Shown here one piece after another: positions 7,632-17,080 of a stretch of DNA of 64,000 bases. A program made the translations under genes and the position numbers. Position 1 is the first letter of the stretch; each line of letters begins with the position of its first letter. The notes below the pieces were generated by a model, which saw only the letters and a program-made list of their open reading frames with translations, made no database searches and was not told where the DNA came from. Source of the DNA: DASPLX01 sp035627375 (GTDB lineage: Bacteria; Pseudomonadota; Gammaproteobacteria; Burkholderiales; Burkholderiaceae_D); the NCBI GenBank assembly GCA_035627375.1, contig DASPLX010000039.1:1-64000 (forward strand). The letters run 5' to 3'.

Positions 7632-9701
7632 ATGAGCACCGCACCCCGCAAGCTATTCGTCACGACCGCCCTGCCCTACGCCAACGCGGCGTTCCACATC
7701 GGCCACATCATGGAATACATCCAGGCCGATATCTGGGTCCGGTTCCAGCGAATGCGCGGCCACGAGGTGAATTTCGTCTGCGCCGACGACGCGCACGGCG
7801 CGCCGATCATGATCGCCGCCGAGAAAGCCGGCAAGACGCCGCAGGAATTCGTCGCCGGCATCGCCGCCGGCCGCAAGCAATATCTCGACGGCTTCCACAT
7901 CAGTTTCGACAACTGGCATTCGACCGACGGCGCCGAGAATCACGAATTGTCGAAGGATATCTACACGAAGCTGAAGGCGGCCGGCTTCATCACGACCAAG
8001 ACGATCGAGCAGTTCTACGACCCGGTCAAGAACATGTTCCTGCCCGACCGCTACATCAAGGGCGAGTGCCCGAAATGCGGCGCCAAGGACCAGTACGGCG
8101 ATTCCTGCGAAGTCTGCAGCGCCGTCTATGCGCCGACCGACCTGAAGAATCCCTACTCGACGCTGACCGGCGCCACGCCCGTCATGAAGTCGTCCGAGCA
8201 TTTCTTCTTCCGGCTGTCCGATCCGCAATGCGTGGAATTCCTGCGCTCCTGGGCGCTCGGCGAGGTCGGCGGCCGCCCGCGCCTGCAGGCGGAAGTCGCG
8301 AACAAGGCGCGCGAGTGGCTGGACAGCGAGGGCGGCCTGGGCGACTGGGACATCAGCCGCGACGCGCCCTATTTCGGCATCGAGATTCCCGACGCACCGG
8401 GCAAGTATTTCTACGTCTGGCTCGACGCGCCGGTCGGCTACCTGGCCTCGCTGAAGAATTACTTCGGCAAGATCGGCCGCGATTACGACGCCTTCATGGC
8501 CGATCCGGCCACCGAGCAATACCACTTCATCGGCAAGGACATCACCTATTTCCACACGCTGTTCTGGCCGGCGATGCTGAAATTCTCGGGCTACAAGCTG
8601 CCCGACAACGTCTTCGTGCACGGCTTCCTGACCGTCTCCGGCGAGAAGATGTCGAAGTCGCGCGGCACCGGCATCTCCCCGCTGCGCTACCTCGAGATCG
8701 GCATGAACCCCGAATGGCTGCGCTACTACATCGCGGCCAAGCTCAACGCCAAGGTCGAAGACGTCGACTTCAATCCGGACGACTTCATGGCGCGCGTCAA
8801 CGCCGACCTGGTCGGCAAGTACATCAACATCGCCAGCCGCGCGGCCGGCTTCATCGCCAAGCGCTTCGACGGCAAGGTGGCGACCGACTGGGCGACACCG
8901 TCCGACGCTTTCCTCGCCGGCCTGCGCGCCATCGCGCCCGAGATCGAGGCGCTCTACGACAGCCGCGAATACGGCAAGGCGCTGCGCGCGATCATGGAAC
9001 AGGCCGATGCGATCAACGCCTATGTCGACGCCAACAAGCCGTGGGAACTGGCGAAGGATCCGGCCAACGATGCCCGGCTGCAAGAGGTGTGCAGCCGCCT
9101 GCTGGAAGCGTTCCGCATCCTGACCGTGTACCTGAAGCCGGTGCTTCCGGCCCTGGCCGCGAACGTGGAATCGCTGCTCGACGTCGCGCCGCTGCAATGG
9201 TCGCATGTGAACACGCCGCTGCCGCACGGCCACAAGGTCAATCCGTATTCGCATCTGATGACCCGTGTCGAGCCGAAGATGCTCGACGCCTTGTTCGAGC
9301 CGCCCGCGCCAGCCGCCGAGGCGACGCCGGCCGCCGCCGCCGACATCGAGCCGATCGACGCAGAGATCAAGATCGACGACTTCGCGAAAGTGGATCTGCG
9401 CATCGCCAGGATCGTCAACTGCGAACACGTCGAAGGCTCCGACAAACTGCTGCGGCTGACGCTCGATGTGGGCGAGGGCCGCCTGCGCAATGTCTTCTCC
9501 GGCATCAAGTCGTCCTACAAGCCGGAAGACCTCGTCGGCAAGCTGACCGTCATGGTCGCCAACCTGGCGCCGCGCAAGATGAAGTTCGGCGTGTCGGAAG
9601 GCATGGTGCTGGCCGCTTCCGCCGCCGACGAGAAAGCCAACCCGGGCATCTACGTCCTCAATCCGTGGCCTGGCGCGGAACCCGGCATGCGGGTTCGCTA
9701 A
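7632..9701 (+). CDS. metG: Methionyl-tRNA synthetase
   Basis: A 689-residue class I synthetase. The start at 7632 (MSTAPRKLFVTTALPYANA) is preferred because the HIGH motif then falls at residues 22-25, as in the family; an in-frame ATG at 7596 would add 12 odd residues. The zinc knuckle CPKCG/CEVC lies near 147-163, KMSKS near 343, then the helical anticodon domain. An Ala/Pro-rich linker leads to a C-terminal tRNA-binding (EMAPII/Trbp111-like) domain from about 580. Length fits the dimeric, two-domain-extended bacterial form. Confidence 0.97.
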   Translation: MSTAPRKLFVTTALPYANAAFHIGHIMEYIQADIWVRFQRMRGHEVNFVCADDAHGAPIMIAAEKAGKTPQEFVAGIAAGRKQYLDGFHISFDNWHSTDGAENHELSKDIYTKLKAAGFITTKTIEQFYDPVKNMFLPDRYIKGECPKCGAKDQYGDSCEVCSAVYAPTDLKNPYSTLTGATPVMKSSEHFFFRLSDPQCVEFLRSWALGEVGGRPRLQAEVANKAREWLDSEGGLGDWDISRDAPYFGIEIPDAPGKYFYVWLDAPVGYLASLKNYFGKIGRDYDAFMADPATEQYHFIGKDITYFHTLFWPAMLKFSGYKLPDNVFVHGFLTVSGEKMSKSRGTGISPLRYLEIGMNPEWLRYYIAAKLNAKVEDVDFNPDDFMARVNADLVGKYINIASRAAGFIAKRFDGKVATDWATPSDAFLAGLRAIAPEIEALYDSREYGKALRAIMEQADAINAYVDANKPWELAKDPANDARLQEVCSRLLEAFRILTVYLKPVLPALAANVESLLDVAPLQWSHVNTPLPHGHKVNPYSHLMTRVEPKMLDALFEPPAPAAEATPAAAADIEPIDAEIKIDDFAKVDLRIARIVNCEHVEGSDKLLRLTLDVGEGRLRNVFSGIKSSYKPEDLVGKLTVMVANLAPRKMKFGVSEGMVLAASAADEKANPGIYVLNPWPGAEPGMRVR

Positions 9702-9719
9702 GGAACGCGCCGTCCGATC

Positions 9720-10199
9720 ATGGACATCTTGATACGCGAAGCCACGCTCGACGACGCGGCCTTGATCGCCGAGCTGATCCGCGCCGCCTGGGCCAACAAG
9801 GTGGCAGTGACATCGAGCGGACACCGCGAAACCGCCGCCAGCGTGCGCGAACATCTGCGCGACGGCGGCGGCTTCATCCTGCTGGTCGACGACCGGCCGG
9901 CGGGTTCGGTGCTCTGGCTGCCTCTCGATGGCGAGGCGGATGTCTGGGAAACGCTGCGCATGGGCGTCCTGCCGGCCTATCGCGGCTACAACCTGTCGCA
10001 ACACTTGGTGGAAGCCGTGATTCACCGGGCGCTCGCGTCCGACGTCGCCGAAGTGCGCCTGGCCGTGCGCGCCGACCAGCCGCGCCTGGTCGATCTCTAT
10101 GCCGCCTACGGTTTCGACGTGGCGCCCGAACTCGAATATTCGCATGCCAATCCGCTCGAACCGGCGCCGACCGTCATGCGCAGGCTGTTGCGCGACTGA
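9720..10199 (+). CDS. GNAT family N-acetyltransferase
   Basis: A 159-residue single-domain protein. The N-terminus LIREATLDDAALIAELI is the typical first strand and helix, GSVLWLPLDGEADVWETLRMGVLPAYRGYNLSQHL includes the acetyl-CoA loop region, although the usual R/Q-x-x-G-x-G/A is weak (AYRGYNL), and the C-terminus YAAYGFDVAPELEYSH is the usual last strands. It begins 18 bases after metG and may be cotranscribed. The acceptor substrate is unknown. Confidence 0.8.
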   Translation: MDILIREATLDDAALIAELIRAAWANKVAVTSSGHRETAASVREHLRDGGGFILLVDDRPAGSVLWLPLDGEADVWETLRMGVLPAYRGYNLSQHLVEAVIHRALASDVAEVRLAVRADQPRLVDLYAAYGFDVAPELEYSHANPLEPAPTVMRRLLRD

Positions 10200-10230
10200 A
10201 TTTTAGCCCCACTACAAATCTTTCAAAATC

Positions 10231-10247
10231 AATGCGGTAAACGCATT
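10231..10247. repeat. Short hairpin downstream of the acetyltransferase gene
   Basis: AATGCG, loop GTAAA, CGCATT followed by TTCC. It might act as a weak terminator; the stem is only 6 bp. Confidence 0.3.
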
Positions 10248-10354
10248 TTCCAAGCAGTTGACTGCATGTTGAGCAAAATTTCGCCGAACAAGACTTGAAT
10301 CGGCGGCTGTTACGAGCGCACAATGCGGTATCTCCTCCCGCGCTGCAGCACAGC

Positions 10355-12049
10355 ATGCAATTCCTCCGCTACCTGAACTTCCGCCCCCAACTGATCGATG
10401 CATTGCACGGCTACGATTCCTCTCGCTTCTTCCGCGACCTGACGGCCGGCATCACCGTCGCCGTGATCGCCCTGCCGCTGGCGATGGCATTCGCGATCGC
10501 CTCCGGCGTCAAGCCTGAATCCGGCATCTTCACCGCGATCATCGCCGGCTTCCTGATCTCCGCGCTCGGCGGCTCGCGCGTGCAGATCGGCGGCCCGGCC
10601 GGCGCCTTCATCGTCGTCATCTACGGCATCATCGAGCGCTACGGCCTCGCCAACCTGCTGATCTCGACCATCTTCGCCGGCATCCTGCTGTTCGCGATGG
10701 GCATGTTCCGGCTCGGCACGCTGATCCGCTACATTCCGGTGCCGGTCGTGATCGGATTCACCAACGGCATCGCGGTGTTGATCGCGTTGTCGCAGATGAA
10801 GGACTTGCTCGGGCTCCGGATCGACAAGATGCCCGGCGATTTCTTCGCCCAGATCAAGATGCTGGCGATCAATGCCCATACCGCCGACTGGCGCACGATC
10901 GCCCTCGCCGCCGCATCGCTATTGATCATGTTCGGCTGGCCGCTGCTGTTCGAGGTGCGTACCGAGGATCCCGCCCACATGAAGCAGTACAAGTACCGGC
11001 GCCTCTTCCGGCTGTTGCGCGCGATTCCGGCCACCATCGTCGTCCTCGCCTGCGGCACGCTGGCCGTGGTTGCGTTCGATCTGCCGGTCGCCACGATAGG
11101 CACCCGCTTCGGCGGCATTCCGCAGTCGATGCCGGCTTTCAACTTGCCGCTGTTCACTTGGGAACTGGTCAAGCAATTGCTGGCGCCGACCGTCACCATC
11201 GCCTTGCTGTGCGCCGTCGAGTCGCTGCTGTGCGCGCGCGTGGCCGACAACATCACCGGCGATCGCCACGATCCGAACCAGGAGTTGATGGCGCAAGGCA
11301 TCGCCAACTTCGTCACGCCCTTCTTCGGCGGCATTCCGGCGACCGGCACCATCGCGCGCACCGTGACCAACGTCCGCACCGGCGCCGCCTCGCCCGTGGC
11401 CGGCATGCTGCACGCCGCGGTGCTGCTGGCGATCGTGCTGGTCGCCGCGCCGCTGGCGAAACACATACCGCTCGCTTCGCTTGCCGCCATCCTGCTGTTC
11501 GTCGCCTACAACATGGGCGAATGGAAGGAATTCCGGCGCCTGCGGCGCTTCGCGATGAATTACCGCATTCTCGTCGTCGCGACCTTCCTGTTGACGGTCG
11601 TCATCGACCTGACCGCCGCCATCGAGGTCGGCCTGGTGCTGGCCTGCCTGTTCTTCATCTACCGCATCTCCAGCCTGACGCGCATCGAGCCGATCGCGCC
11701 GACGCTGTTGAAGCATCCGCTGCCGGAAGGCGTCGCTGTCCAGGCGATCTTCGGCTCGCTGTTCTTCGCCGCGGTCGGCAAGCTGCAGGACATCGCGGAA
11801 TCGGCGGCGCTGCCGGCGCAGGCGCTGATCCTCGAATTGCACCAGCTGATCTATCTCGACACCACCGGCCTCGATGCGCTCGAGACCCTGCACAAGACGC
11901 TCGCCAAGAACGGCAGCCGGCTGATCCTGTGCGGGGCGAACCGCCAACCGCTCGAAATCATGCGCCAATCGGGCTTCCTGCGCCGCCTGGGGCCGGAACA
12001 CTGCGTCGATACGCTGGAAGAAGCGATTTCCCGCGCGCGCGGCGTGTAA
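10355..12049 (+). CDS. SulP family anion transporter with C-terminal STAS domain
   Basis: About 564 residues from the ATG at 10355 (MQFLRYLNFRPQLIDALHGY). The inner-membrane part has the SulP signature near the first helices (ITVAVIALPLAMAFAIASGV) and many hydrophobic segments to about residue 430. The C-terminal STAS domain is visible in LILELHQLIYLDTTGLDALETL. SulP proteins carry sulfate, bicarbonate or dicarboxylates; the substrate cannot be told here, and the gene is 13 kb from the cys operon. A TTG at 10295 would extend the N-terminus by 20 residues that do not look like the family. Confidence 0.92.
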   Translation: MQFLRYLNFRPQLIDALHGYDSSRFFRDLTAGITVAVIALPLAMAFAIASGVKPESGIFTAIIAGFLISALGGSRVQIGGPAGAFIVVIYGIIERYGLANLLISTIFAGILLFAMGMFRLGTLIRYIPVPVVIGFTNGIAVLIALSQMKDLLGLRIDKMPGDFFAQIKMLAINAHTADWRTIALAAASLLIMFGWPLLFEVRTEDPAHMKQYKYRRLFRLLRAIPATIVVLACGTLAVVAFDLPVATIGTRFGGIPQSMPAFNLPLFTWELVKQLLAPTVTIALLCAVESLLCARVADNITGDRHDPNQELMAQGIANFVTPFFGGIPATGTIARTVTNVRTGAASPVAGMLHAAVLLAIVLVAAPLAKHIPLASLAAILLFVAYNMGEWKEFRRLRRFAMNYRILVVATFLLTVVIDLTAAIEVGLVLACLFFIYRISSLTRIEPIAPTLLKHPLPEGVAVQAIFGSLFFAAVGKLQDIAESAALPAQALILELHQLIYLDTTGLDALETLHKTLAKNGSRLILCGANRQPLEIMRQSGFLRRLGPEHCVDTLEEAISRARGV

Positions 12050-12086
12050 AATAGCGCTTCATTCAGCAAGCCGTTGCAAAAAGATC

Positions 12087-12293
12087 ATGAATCCCTGGAA
12101 AAAACAGACGCAGTACGAGTCCGACATCACCAAGTTCATCGCCGAACTGAAGCAAAAGAACCCGCGCCTCGAGGAAGATCAGCGCGAAGGCCGCGCGTTG
12201 TTGTGGGACAAGGCGCCGATCGATCTCGACCAGCGCGCCCGCGCCGAGGAATCGAAGGTCAAGCAGCAAGCCTACGTGTATCAGTCCCACTGA
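12087..12293 (+). CDS. DUF3460 family small protein
   Basis: A 68-residue, charged, soluble protein beginning MNPWKKQTQYESDITKFI, with WDKAPIDLDQ in the middle. It matches the short beta-proteobacterial DUF3460 family, whose members commonly sit just upstream of scpA and panC, as here. No signal peptide, membrane segment or catalytic motif is visible; function unknown. Confidence 0.85.
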   Translation: MNPWKKQTQYESDITKFIAELKQKNPRLEEDQREGRALLWDKAPIDLDQRARAEESKVKQQAYVYQSH

Positions 12294-12325
12294 GCCAGTC
12301 GCACTAAGCCCATCACATTACCGCC

Positions 12326-13192
12326 ATGAGCAATCTGCTGGCGCAATTGCCGTCGAGCGCGCCCGAGGTCACCCCTGAAGGCCGGACCGACACGACGCCG
12401 GACGTCATCGACGGCATCGCGTTCGCCAAGCTGTACGGCGAGCCGCTGTTCAAGCTGCCGAACGACCTCTACATTCCGCCCGACGCGCTCGAAATCTTCC
12501 TCGAAGCCTTCGAGGGCCCGCTCGACCTGCTGCTTTACCTGATCCGCAAGCAGAATTTCAATATCCTCGACATTCCGATGGCGCAGGTCACGCGCCAGTA
12601 TCTCGATTATGTCGAGCAGATCCGTGTGCGCAATCTCGAGTTGGCCGCCGAATACCTGCTGATGGCGGCCATGCTGATCGAGATCAAGTCGCGCATGCTG
12701 CTGCCGGTCAAGAAGGCGGACACCGGCGAAGAGCCGGCCGACCCGCGCGCCGAACTGGTGCGCCGCCTGCTCGAATACGAACAGATGAAGCTCGCCGCGC
12801 AACAGCTCGATACGCTGCCGCAGATCGGCCGCGACTACGTTCGCGCCCAGGTCTACATCGAACAGAGCATGGTGGTGCGCTGGCCCGAGGTCAACCTCGG
12901 CGATCTGCAGGATGCCTGGGCCGACGTGCTCAAGCGCGCCAAGCTGGCGACGCATCACAAGATCACGCGCGAGGAATTGTCGGTGCGCGAACACATGACG
13001 GGCATCCTGCGCCGCCTGCAGACGGCCAGGTTCGTCGAATTCGCCGACTTGTTCGACGCCGCGCGCGGCGTGCCGGTCGTGGTCGTCAACTTCATCGCCC
13101 TGCTCGAACTCGCGAAGGAAACCCTGATCGAGATCACGCAAGCCGAGGCATTCGCCCCGATCTACGTCCGCCTCGCCTACGCGCCGAGCTGA
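12326..13192 (+). CDS. scpA: Segregation and condensation protein A
   Basis: A 288-residue kleisin that bridges the SMC heads during chromosome condensation, with ScpB as partner. The conserved core EAFEGPLDLLLYLIRKQNFNI starts near residue 56, after a longer N-terminal tail than in Firmicutes ScpA; the middle is charged helix, and the C-terminal winged-helix segment carries VVVVNFIALLELAKE. It starts 32 bases after the DUF3460 gene and is followed 32 bases later by panC; all three are co-directional. Confidence 0.93.
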   Translation: MSNLLAQLPSSAPEVTPEGRTDTTPDVIDGIAFAKLYGEPLFKLPNDLYIPPDALEIFLEAFEGPLDLLLYLIRKQNFNILDIPMAQVTRQYLDYVEQIRVRNLELAAEYLLMAAMLIEIKSRMLLPVKKADTGEEPADPRAELVRRLLEYEQMKLAAQQLDTLPQIGRDYVRAQVYIEQSMVVRWPEVNLGDLQDAWADVLKRAKLATHHKITREELSVREHMTGILRRLQTARFVEFADLFDAARGVPVVVVNFIALLELAKETLIEITQAEAFAPIYVRLAYAPS

Positions 13193-13224
13193 GCGCCCAA
13201 CCTTTCACCGCATCCTTTCGCCTC

Positions 13225-14064
13225 ATGAAAATCATTTCCTCCATCGACGAATTGCGCGACCAGTTGCGCGGCCAATTGCGCACCGCTTTCGTGCCGACCA
13301 TGGGCAACCTGCACGAAGGCCACCTGTCGCTGATGCGCCTGGCGCGCAAGCACGGCGACCCGGTCGTCGCCTCGATCTTCGTGAACCGCCTGCAGTTCGG
13401 CCCGAACGAGGATTTCGACAAGTATCCGCGCACTTTCCAGGCCGACGTCGAGAAGCTCGAGAAGGAAGGCGTCTACGTGCTGTTCGCGCCGACCGAGAAA
13501 GACATGTACCCGGAGCCGCAGGAATACCGCGTGCGCCCGCCGGACGACCTTGGCAACATTCTCGAAGGCGAATTCCGCCCCGGCTTCTTCACCGGCGTCA
13601 CGACCGTCGTCCTGAAACTGTTCTCCTGCGTGCAGCCGCGCGTCGCCGTGTTCGGCAAGAAGGATTACCAGCAGCTCATGATCGTGCGCAACATGGCGCG
13701 CCAGTTCGCGCTGCCGACCGAGATCATCGCCGCCGAAACCTATCGCGCCGAGGACGGCCTCGCGCTGTCGTCGCGCAACGGCTACCTGTCGGACGCGGAG
13801 CGCGCCGAGGCGCCCTTCCTCTACCAGACACTCAACTACGTCGCCAACGACGTGCGCTCCGGCCACATGGATGTGTTCGATATCGAGAAGAAAGCGATGG
13901 CCGCGCTCGCGGCGCGCGGCTGGAAGCCCGATTACGTGTCGATCCGCAAGCGCGCCGACCTGCAGCCGCCGACCGCCGGCGACATGGTCACCGGCCAGCC
14001 GCTGGTGGTGGTCGCCGCCGCCAAGCTCGGTACGACGCGCCTGATCGACAATCTCGAAATCTGA
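13225..14064 (+). CDS. panC: Pantothenate synthetase (pantoate--beta-alanine ligase)
   Basis: A 279-residue cytosolic enzyme that joins pantoate and beta-alanine using ATP, the last step to pantothenate. Visible motifs are PTMGNLHEGHLSLMRLA (the HxGH-type nucleotide site), SIFVNRLQFGPNEDF, KDYQQLMIVRNM and the KMSKS-like LALSSRNGYLS. Length is normal. Asn-Arg replaces the more usual Asn-Pro in the FVN(P)xQF motif, a small variation. Its TGA overlaps the ATG of the next gene by one base. Confidence 0.96.
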   Translation: MKIISSIDELRDQLRGQLRTAFVPTMGNLHEGHLSLMRLARKHGDPVVASIFVNRLQFGPNEDFDKYPRTFQADVEKLEKEGVYVLFAPTEKDMYPEPQEYRVRPPDDLGNILEGEFRPGFFTGVTTVVLKLFSCVQPRVAVFGKKDYQQLMIVRNMARQFALPTEIIAAETYRAEDGLALSSRNGYLSDAERAEAPFLYQTLNYVANDVRSGHMDVFDIEKKAMAALAARGWKPDYVSIRKRADLQPPTAGDMVTGQPLVVVAAAKLGTTRLIDNLEI

Positions 14065-14942
14065 TGCCGCGGCTCCGGTTCCTGCTGCTTGCCGCGCTGC
14101 TTTGCCTCGGTGCCGCGGCGCGGGCCGAGATTGCCGTCGTCGACGATAGCAAGCATGTCGTGAGCTTGAAGGCGCCGGCGCGGCGCATCGTCAGCCTCGC
14201 GCCGCATGCCACCGAATTGCTGTTCGCGCTCGGCGCCGGCAACCGGATCACGGGCGTCATCGAATACAGCAACTTCCCGCCGGAAGCGCAAAGGATTCCC
14301 ACCGTCGGCAGCGCCACCGCCATCGACGTCGAACGCATCGTCGCCATGAAACCCGACCTGGTCGTCATCTGGGGCAGCGGCAACCTGGCGGGACAGGTCG
14401 CGAAACTGCGCAGTCTCGGCATCCCGGTCTACGATTGCGAGCCGCACGATTTCGAAGCGATCGCATCGTCGTTCGAACGGCTGGCGAAACTGACCGCCAC
14501 CGAGTCCGCCGGCAATCCGCTCGCGGCCGGCTTCCGCGCCCGCCTGGCCGCTCTCGCCGAGCGATATCGCGCACGCGCGCCGGTCACCGTGTTCTACCAG
14601 ATCTGGCGCGAGCCGCTGATGACGCTGAACGATGTCCACATGGCATCGGCCGTGATCCGCCTGTGCGGCGGCAAGAACATCTTCGGCAACCTGCAACCGA
14701 TCGCCCCCACGGTCAGCGTCGAGGCCGTACTGAAAGCCGATCCGCAGGCGATCCTCGCGGGCACCGGCGCAAAGGACGATCCGTTCTCGACCTGGCGACG
14801 CTTTTCGAAAATGACGGCGGTCGCCGACGGGCATCTGATCTCGATCGATTCCGACCTGCTGACGCGCCCCGGCCCGCGCATTCTCGAAGGCACCGAGGCC
14901 CTCTGCAAGCGCCTCGACGGCGTGCGCGCCAAAAACCAGTAG
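14064..14942 (+). CDS. Cobalamin-binding periplasmic protein, BtuF-like
   Basis: A 292-residue protein with a Sec signal peptide (about 1-22, ending ARA). The mature part is a helical-backbone metal/cobalamin receptor: RRIVSLAPHATELLFALGAG, SNFPPEAQRIPTVGS, MKPDLVVIW, and a C-terminal lobe with GGKNIFG. These proteins pass vitamin B12 or related tetrapyrroles to BtuCD. No transporter gene is adjacent, so the partner must be elsewhere. The start overlaps the panC stop by one base, which suggests coupling. Confidence 0.85.
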   Translation: MPRLRFLLLAALLCLGAAARAEIAVVDDSKHVVSLKAPARRIVSLAPHATELLFALGAGNRITGVIEYSNFPPEAQRIPTVGSATAIDVERIVAMKPDLVVIWGSGNLAGQVAKLRSLGIPVYDCEPHDFEAIASSFERLAKLTATESAGNPLAAGFRARLAALAERYRARAPVTVFYQIWREPLMTLNDVHMASAVIRLCGGKNIFGNLQPIAPTVSVEAVLKADPQAILAGTGAKDDPFSTWRRFSKMTAVADGHLISIDSDLLTRPGPRILEGTEALCKRLDGVRAKNQ

Positions 14943-15053
14943 AACCCCGCCACACCTTGACGGCGCGGCAAGTGCGTTGTCCGCAATCCGGGTAATATCC
15001 TAGCCCGCCAAGCGCGAATCGCTTGCGCAGCATTCTTACCCGGAGGACGCCAC

Positions 15054-15506
15054 ATGAATTCCCTTTTCGCCTTTCTCCACCATCTTGCCGCTTTCACGTT
15101 GGTCGCCGCGCTGGCGATCGAATTCGTCCTGATCCGCGACGCGCCGAGTGTCGGCAACGCGCGCAGGCTGCTGATCGCCGACGCCGTGTTCGGCATGTCG
15201 GCCGGCGCCGTGCTGCTGATCGGCCTGCTGCGGGTCTTGTATTTCGAGAAGGGCGTCGACTACTACCTCAACAGCATCCCGTTCATCGCCAAGGCGAGCC
15301 TGTTCGCCGCGGTCGGACTGCTATCGATCTATCCCACCGTCGAGTTCCTGTCGTGGAGGAAGGCCGTGCGGCAAGGGGCGGCGCCCACGGTGAGCGAACG
15401 CAAGCTGGGAACACTGCGGACCATCATTCACCTGGAGCTTGCCGGCGTCGCGCTGCTGATCCTGTGCGCCGCATTGATGGCGAAGGGAGTCGGCATGCGT
15501 GGCTGA
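15054..15506 (+). CDS. DUF2214 family integral membrane protein
   Basis: A 150-residue protein with four likely membrane helices: about 8-26, 42-62 (VFGMSAGAVLLIGLLRVLYF), 80-98 and 128-146. The FEKGVDYYLNSIPFIAKASLF segment is typical of DUF2214 proteins. Upstream, GGAGG at 15042-15046 gives a good ribosome site. Function is unknown; it is 111 bases after the BtuF-like gene and could be independent. Confidence 0.8.
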   Translation: MNSLFAFLHHLAAFTLVAALAIEFVLIRDAPSVGNARRLLIADAVFGMSAGAVLLIGLLRVLYFEKGVDYYLNSIPFIAKASLFAAVGLLSIYPTVEFLSWRKAVRQGAAPTVSERKLGTLRTIIHLELAGVALLILCAALMAKGVGMRG

Positions 15507-15627
15507 TCCGCCACGCGGCCTGCTCGCTCGAGCGGATTCATTGACGTTCCGGCAGCCGCGGCTAGAATCCAATGTGCGGGCGAAGCTCAAGGGCCTGTCA
15601 CCATTCGGGGATTTCGACGAGGTATCA

Positions 15628-16383
15628 ATGGCCACTGCTCGACTGCGCCATGCATTCTTGCTGCTCTCGGCATGCGCAACGGCAAGCGTGGCCGGCGCCG
15701 CGGCTCCCGGTTACGCGAACCGGCACGATGCGCTGGTCGCCTACTCCGTTCCGGTCGCGCCATGGACGTTTCCCGAGCAGCCGACGCGCGGCATCGCGCC
15801 GGAATTCCTGGGCCACCTGTTCGACGCGGCCGACGTCGACATCAAGATCGGCACGCTGCCCTATGTCAGGGCGATCCATGGCCTGCGCGACGGCAGCAAC
15901 GTCGGCACGCTGTTGATTCCCGACGCGGAGCGCGACATGTTCGCGTTGCGCCTGTGCGAAGTCGCGCAGATCCGCTCGGGTCTGCTCTACAAGAAGTCGC
16001 GTTTCACTGCGCTGACGCCGAAGGATCTGCCCGGCCTGACCGTCGGCATGCAGCGCGGTACGCGGGCGCTCGAAAAACTCGAACAGATTCCAGGATTGAA
16101 ACGCCACACGATCGAATCGGTCGGACAAGGCCTGAAAATGCTGCAGGTCGACCGGCTCGACGCCACTTTCCTGTCGAGCCCGGGAAGCGAAAGCATGCTG
16201 CGGGAAAGCGGACTGGCGCCGGACGACTACGGCTGGCTGGAAGTCGATGCGGCGCCGGTGGTGGTCTACATTTCCCGCAAGTCGCCGCTGGCGCAAGATG
16301 CACCTGCCATGCAACGACTGAAAGCGGCGTGCGAGGGAAGCGGCGCGGCGCTGATGAAGGAGCTGATGCGCAAGTACCGCTAG
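15628..16383 (+). CDS. Periplasmic solute-binding protein family 3-like
   Basis: A 251-residue protein; the start at 15628 (MATARLRHAFLLLSACATAS) gives a clear signal peptide of about 25 residues, whereas the longer open frame from 15499 does not. The mature part resembles small bacterial extracellular solute-binding proteins found without a transporter: APWTFPEQPTRGIAPEFLGHLF near the N-terminus and LTPKDLPGLTVGMQRGT, the usual second-lobe entry. The ligand is unknown. No permease or ATPase gene is adjacent, so it may sense rather than import. It converges with the ParA gene. Confidence 0.75.
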   Translation: MATARLRHAFLLLSACATASVAGAAAPGYANRHDALVAYSVPVAPWTFPEQPTRGIAPEFLGHLFDAADVDIKIGTLPYVRAIHGLRDGSNVGTLLIPDAERDMFALRLCEVAQIRSGLLYKKSRFTALTPKDLPGLTVGMQRGTRALEKLEQIPGLKRHTIESVGQGLKMLQVDRLDATFLSSPGSESMLRESGLAPDDYGWLEVDAAPVVVYISRKSPLAQDAPAMQRLKAACEGSGAALMKELMRKYR

Positions 16384-16399
16384 GCGGCAAGCCGGCGGA

Positions 16400-17011
16400 T
16401 CAGGAATCCACCCACTTGATCAAGTCCTGCCATTGCTCCAGGTCCTTCTCGACGCGCGACGGCGCCACGTCCCATAGCGTCGTGCCGTGCGCCGCCAGCT
16501 GCACGTAGTTCTGCGTATCGCGCAGATAACCGAGCACCGGCAATCCGAGACCGTCCACATAGTGCGCGAGCTGGTCGGCCGCGCGGGTGCGCGCATTGAC
16601 GCGCATGCCGAGCACGCCGACCGCCAGCTTGCCGCGCCGCTCGGCCAGTTTCTGCAGGAACGCCTGCGTGGCGAGGATATCGAACATCGACGGCTGCAGC
16701 GGCACGATCACCTTGTCGGCCAGCTTCATCACCTCCTCGAAACGCGCGCCGGAGAAGCCGGCCGGCGTGTCGAGGACCATGTGGGTCGTCCCTTTCGGCG
16801 GCCGGGCGATGTGTCCGTCGACGATGTCCCAAGGGCGGATCGGAGGCAGATACGCGGGACGCAGATCGAGCCACGCGCGCGACGATTGCTGGGCATCGAC
16901 GTCGCCGAGCATCACGTTGTGCCCGCGATAGGTCAGATAACCGGCGAGATTGGTCGCCAATGTGCTCTTGCCGACGCCGCCCTTCGGATTCGCGATCACG
17001 ATGACTGGCAT
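16400..17011 (-). CDS. ParA/MinD-type ATPase (single-domain, orphan)
   Basis: A 203-residue protein starting MPVIVIANPKGGVGKST, the deviant Walker A with the signature Lys at the first GK. DVDAQQSSRAWLDLR is the switch I/A' region and MVLDTPAGFSG is Walker B. Short, orphan ParA proteins of this kind position cargo such as plasmids, chemoreceptors or carboxysomes. No parB or parS is adjacent. The open frame extends upstream to 17554 but those residues do not belong to the family, so the start at 17011 is preferred. Confidence 0.88.
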   Translation of the reverse strand: MPVIVIANPKGGVGKSTLATNLAGYLTYRGHNVMLGDVDAQQSSRAWLDLRPAYLPPIRPWDIVDGHIARPPKGTTHMVLDTPAGFSGARFEEVMKLADKVIVPLQPSMFDILATQAFLQKLAERRGKLAVGVLGMRVNARTRAADQLAHYVDGLGLPVLGYLRDTQNYVQLAAHGTTLWDVAPSRVEKDLEQWQDLIKWVDS

Positions 17012-17080
17012 TGCTGTCCCCCGATGGCCTTGAATGTTTCGTGCAAGAATAGCACGGTGTTTTTCGACCCGGAGCATCCT

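Noticed and set aside
7653..10145. An 830-codon open frame on the minus strand
   Set aside because: It is antisense to metG and the acetyltransferase gene; low-complexity composition.
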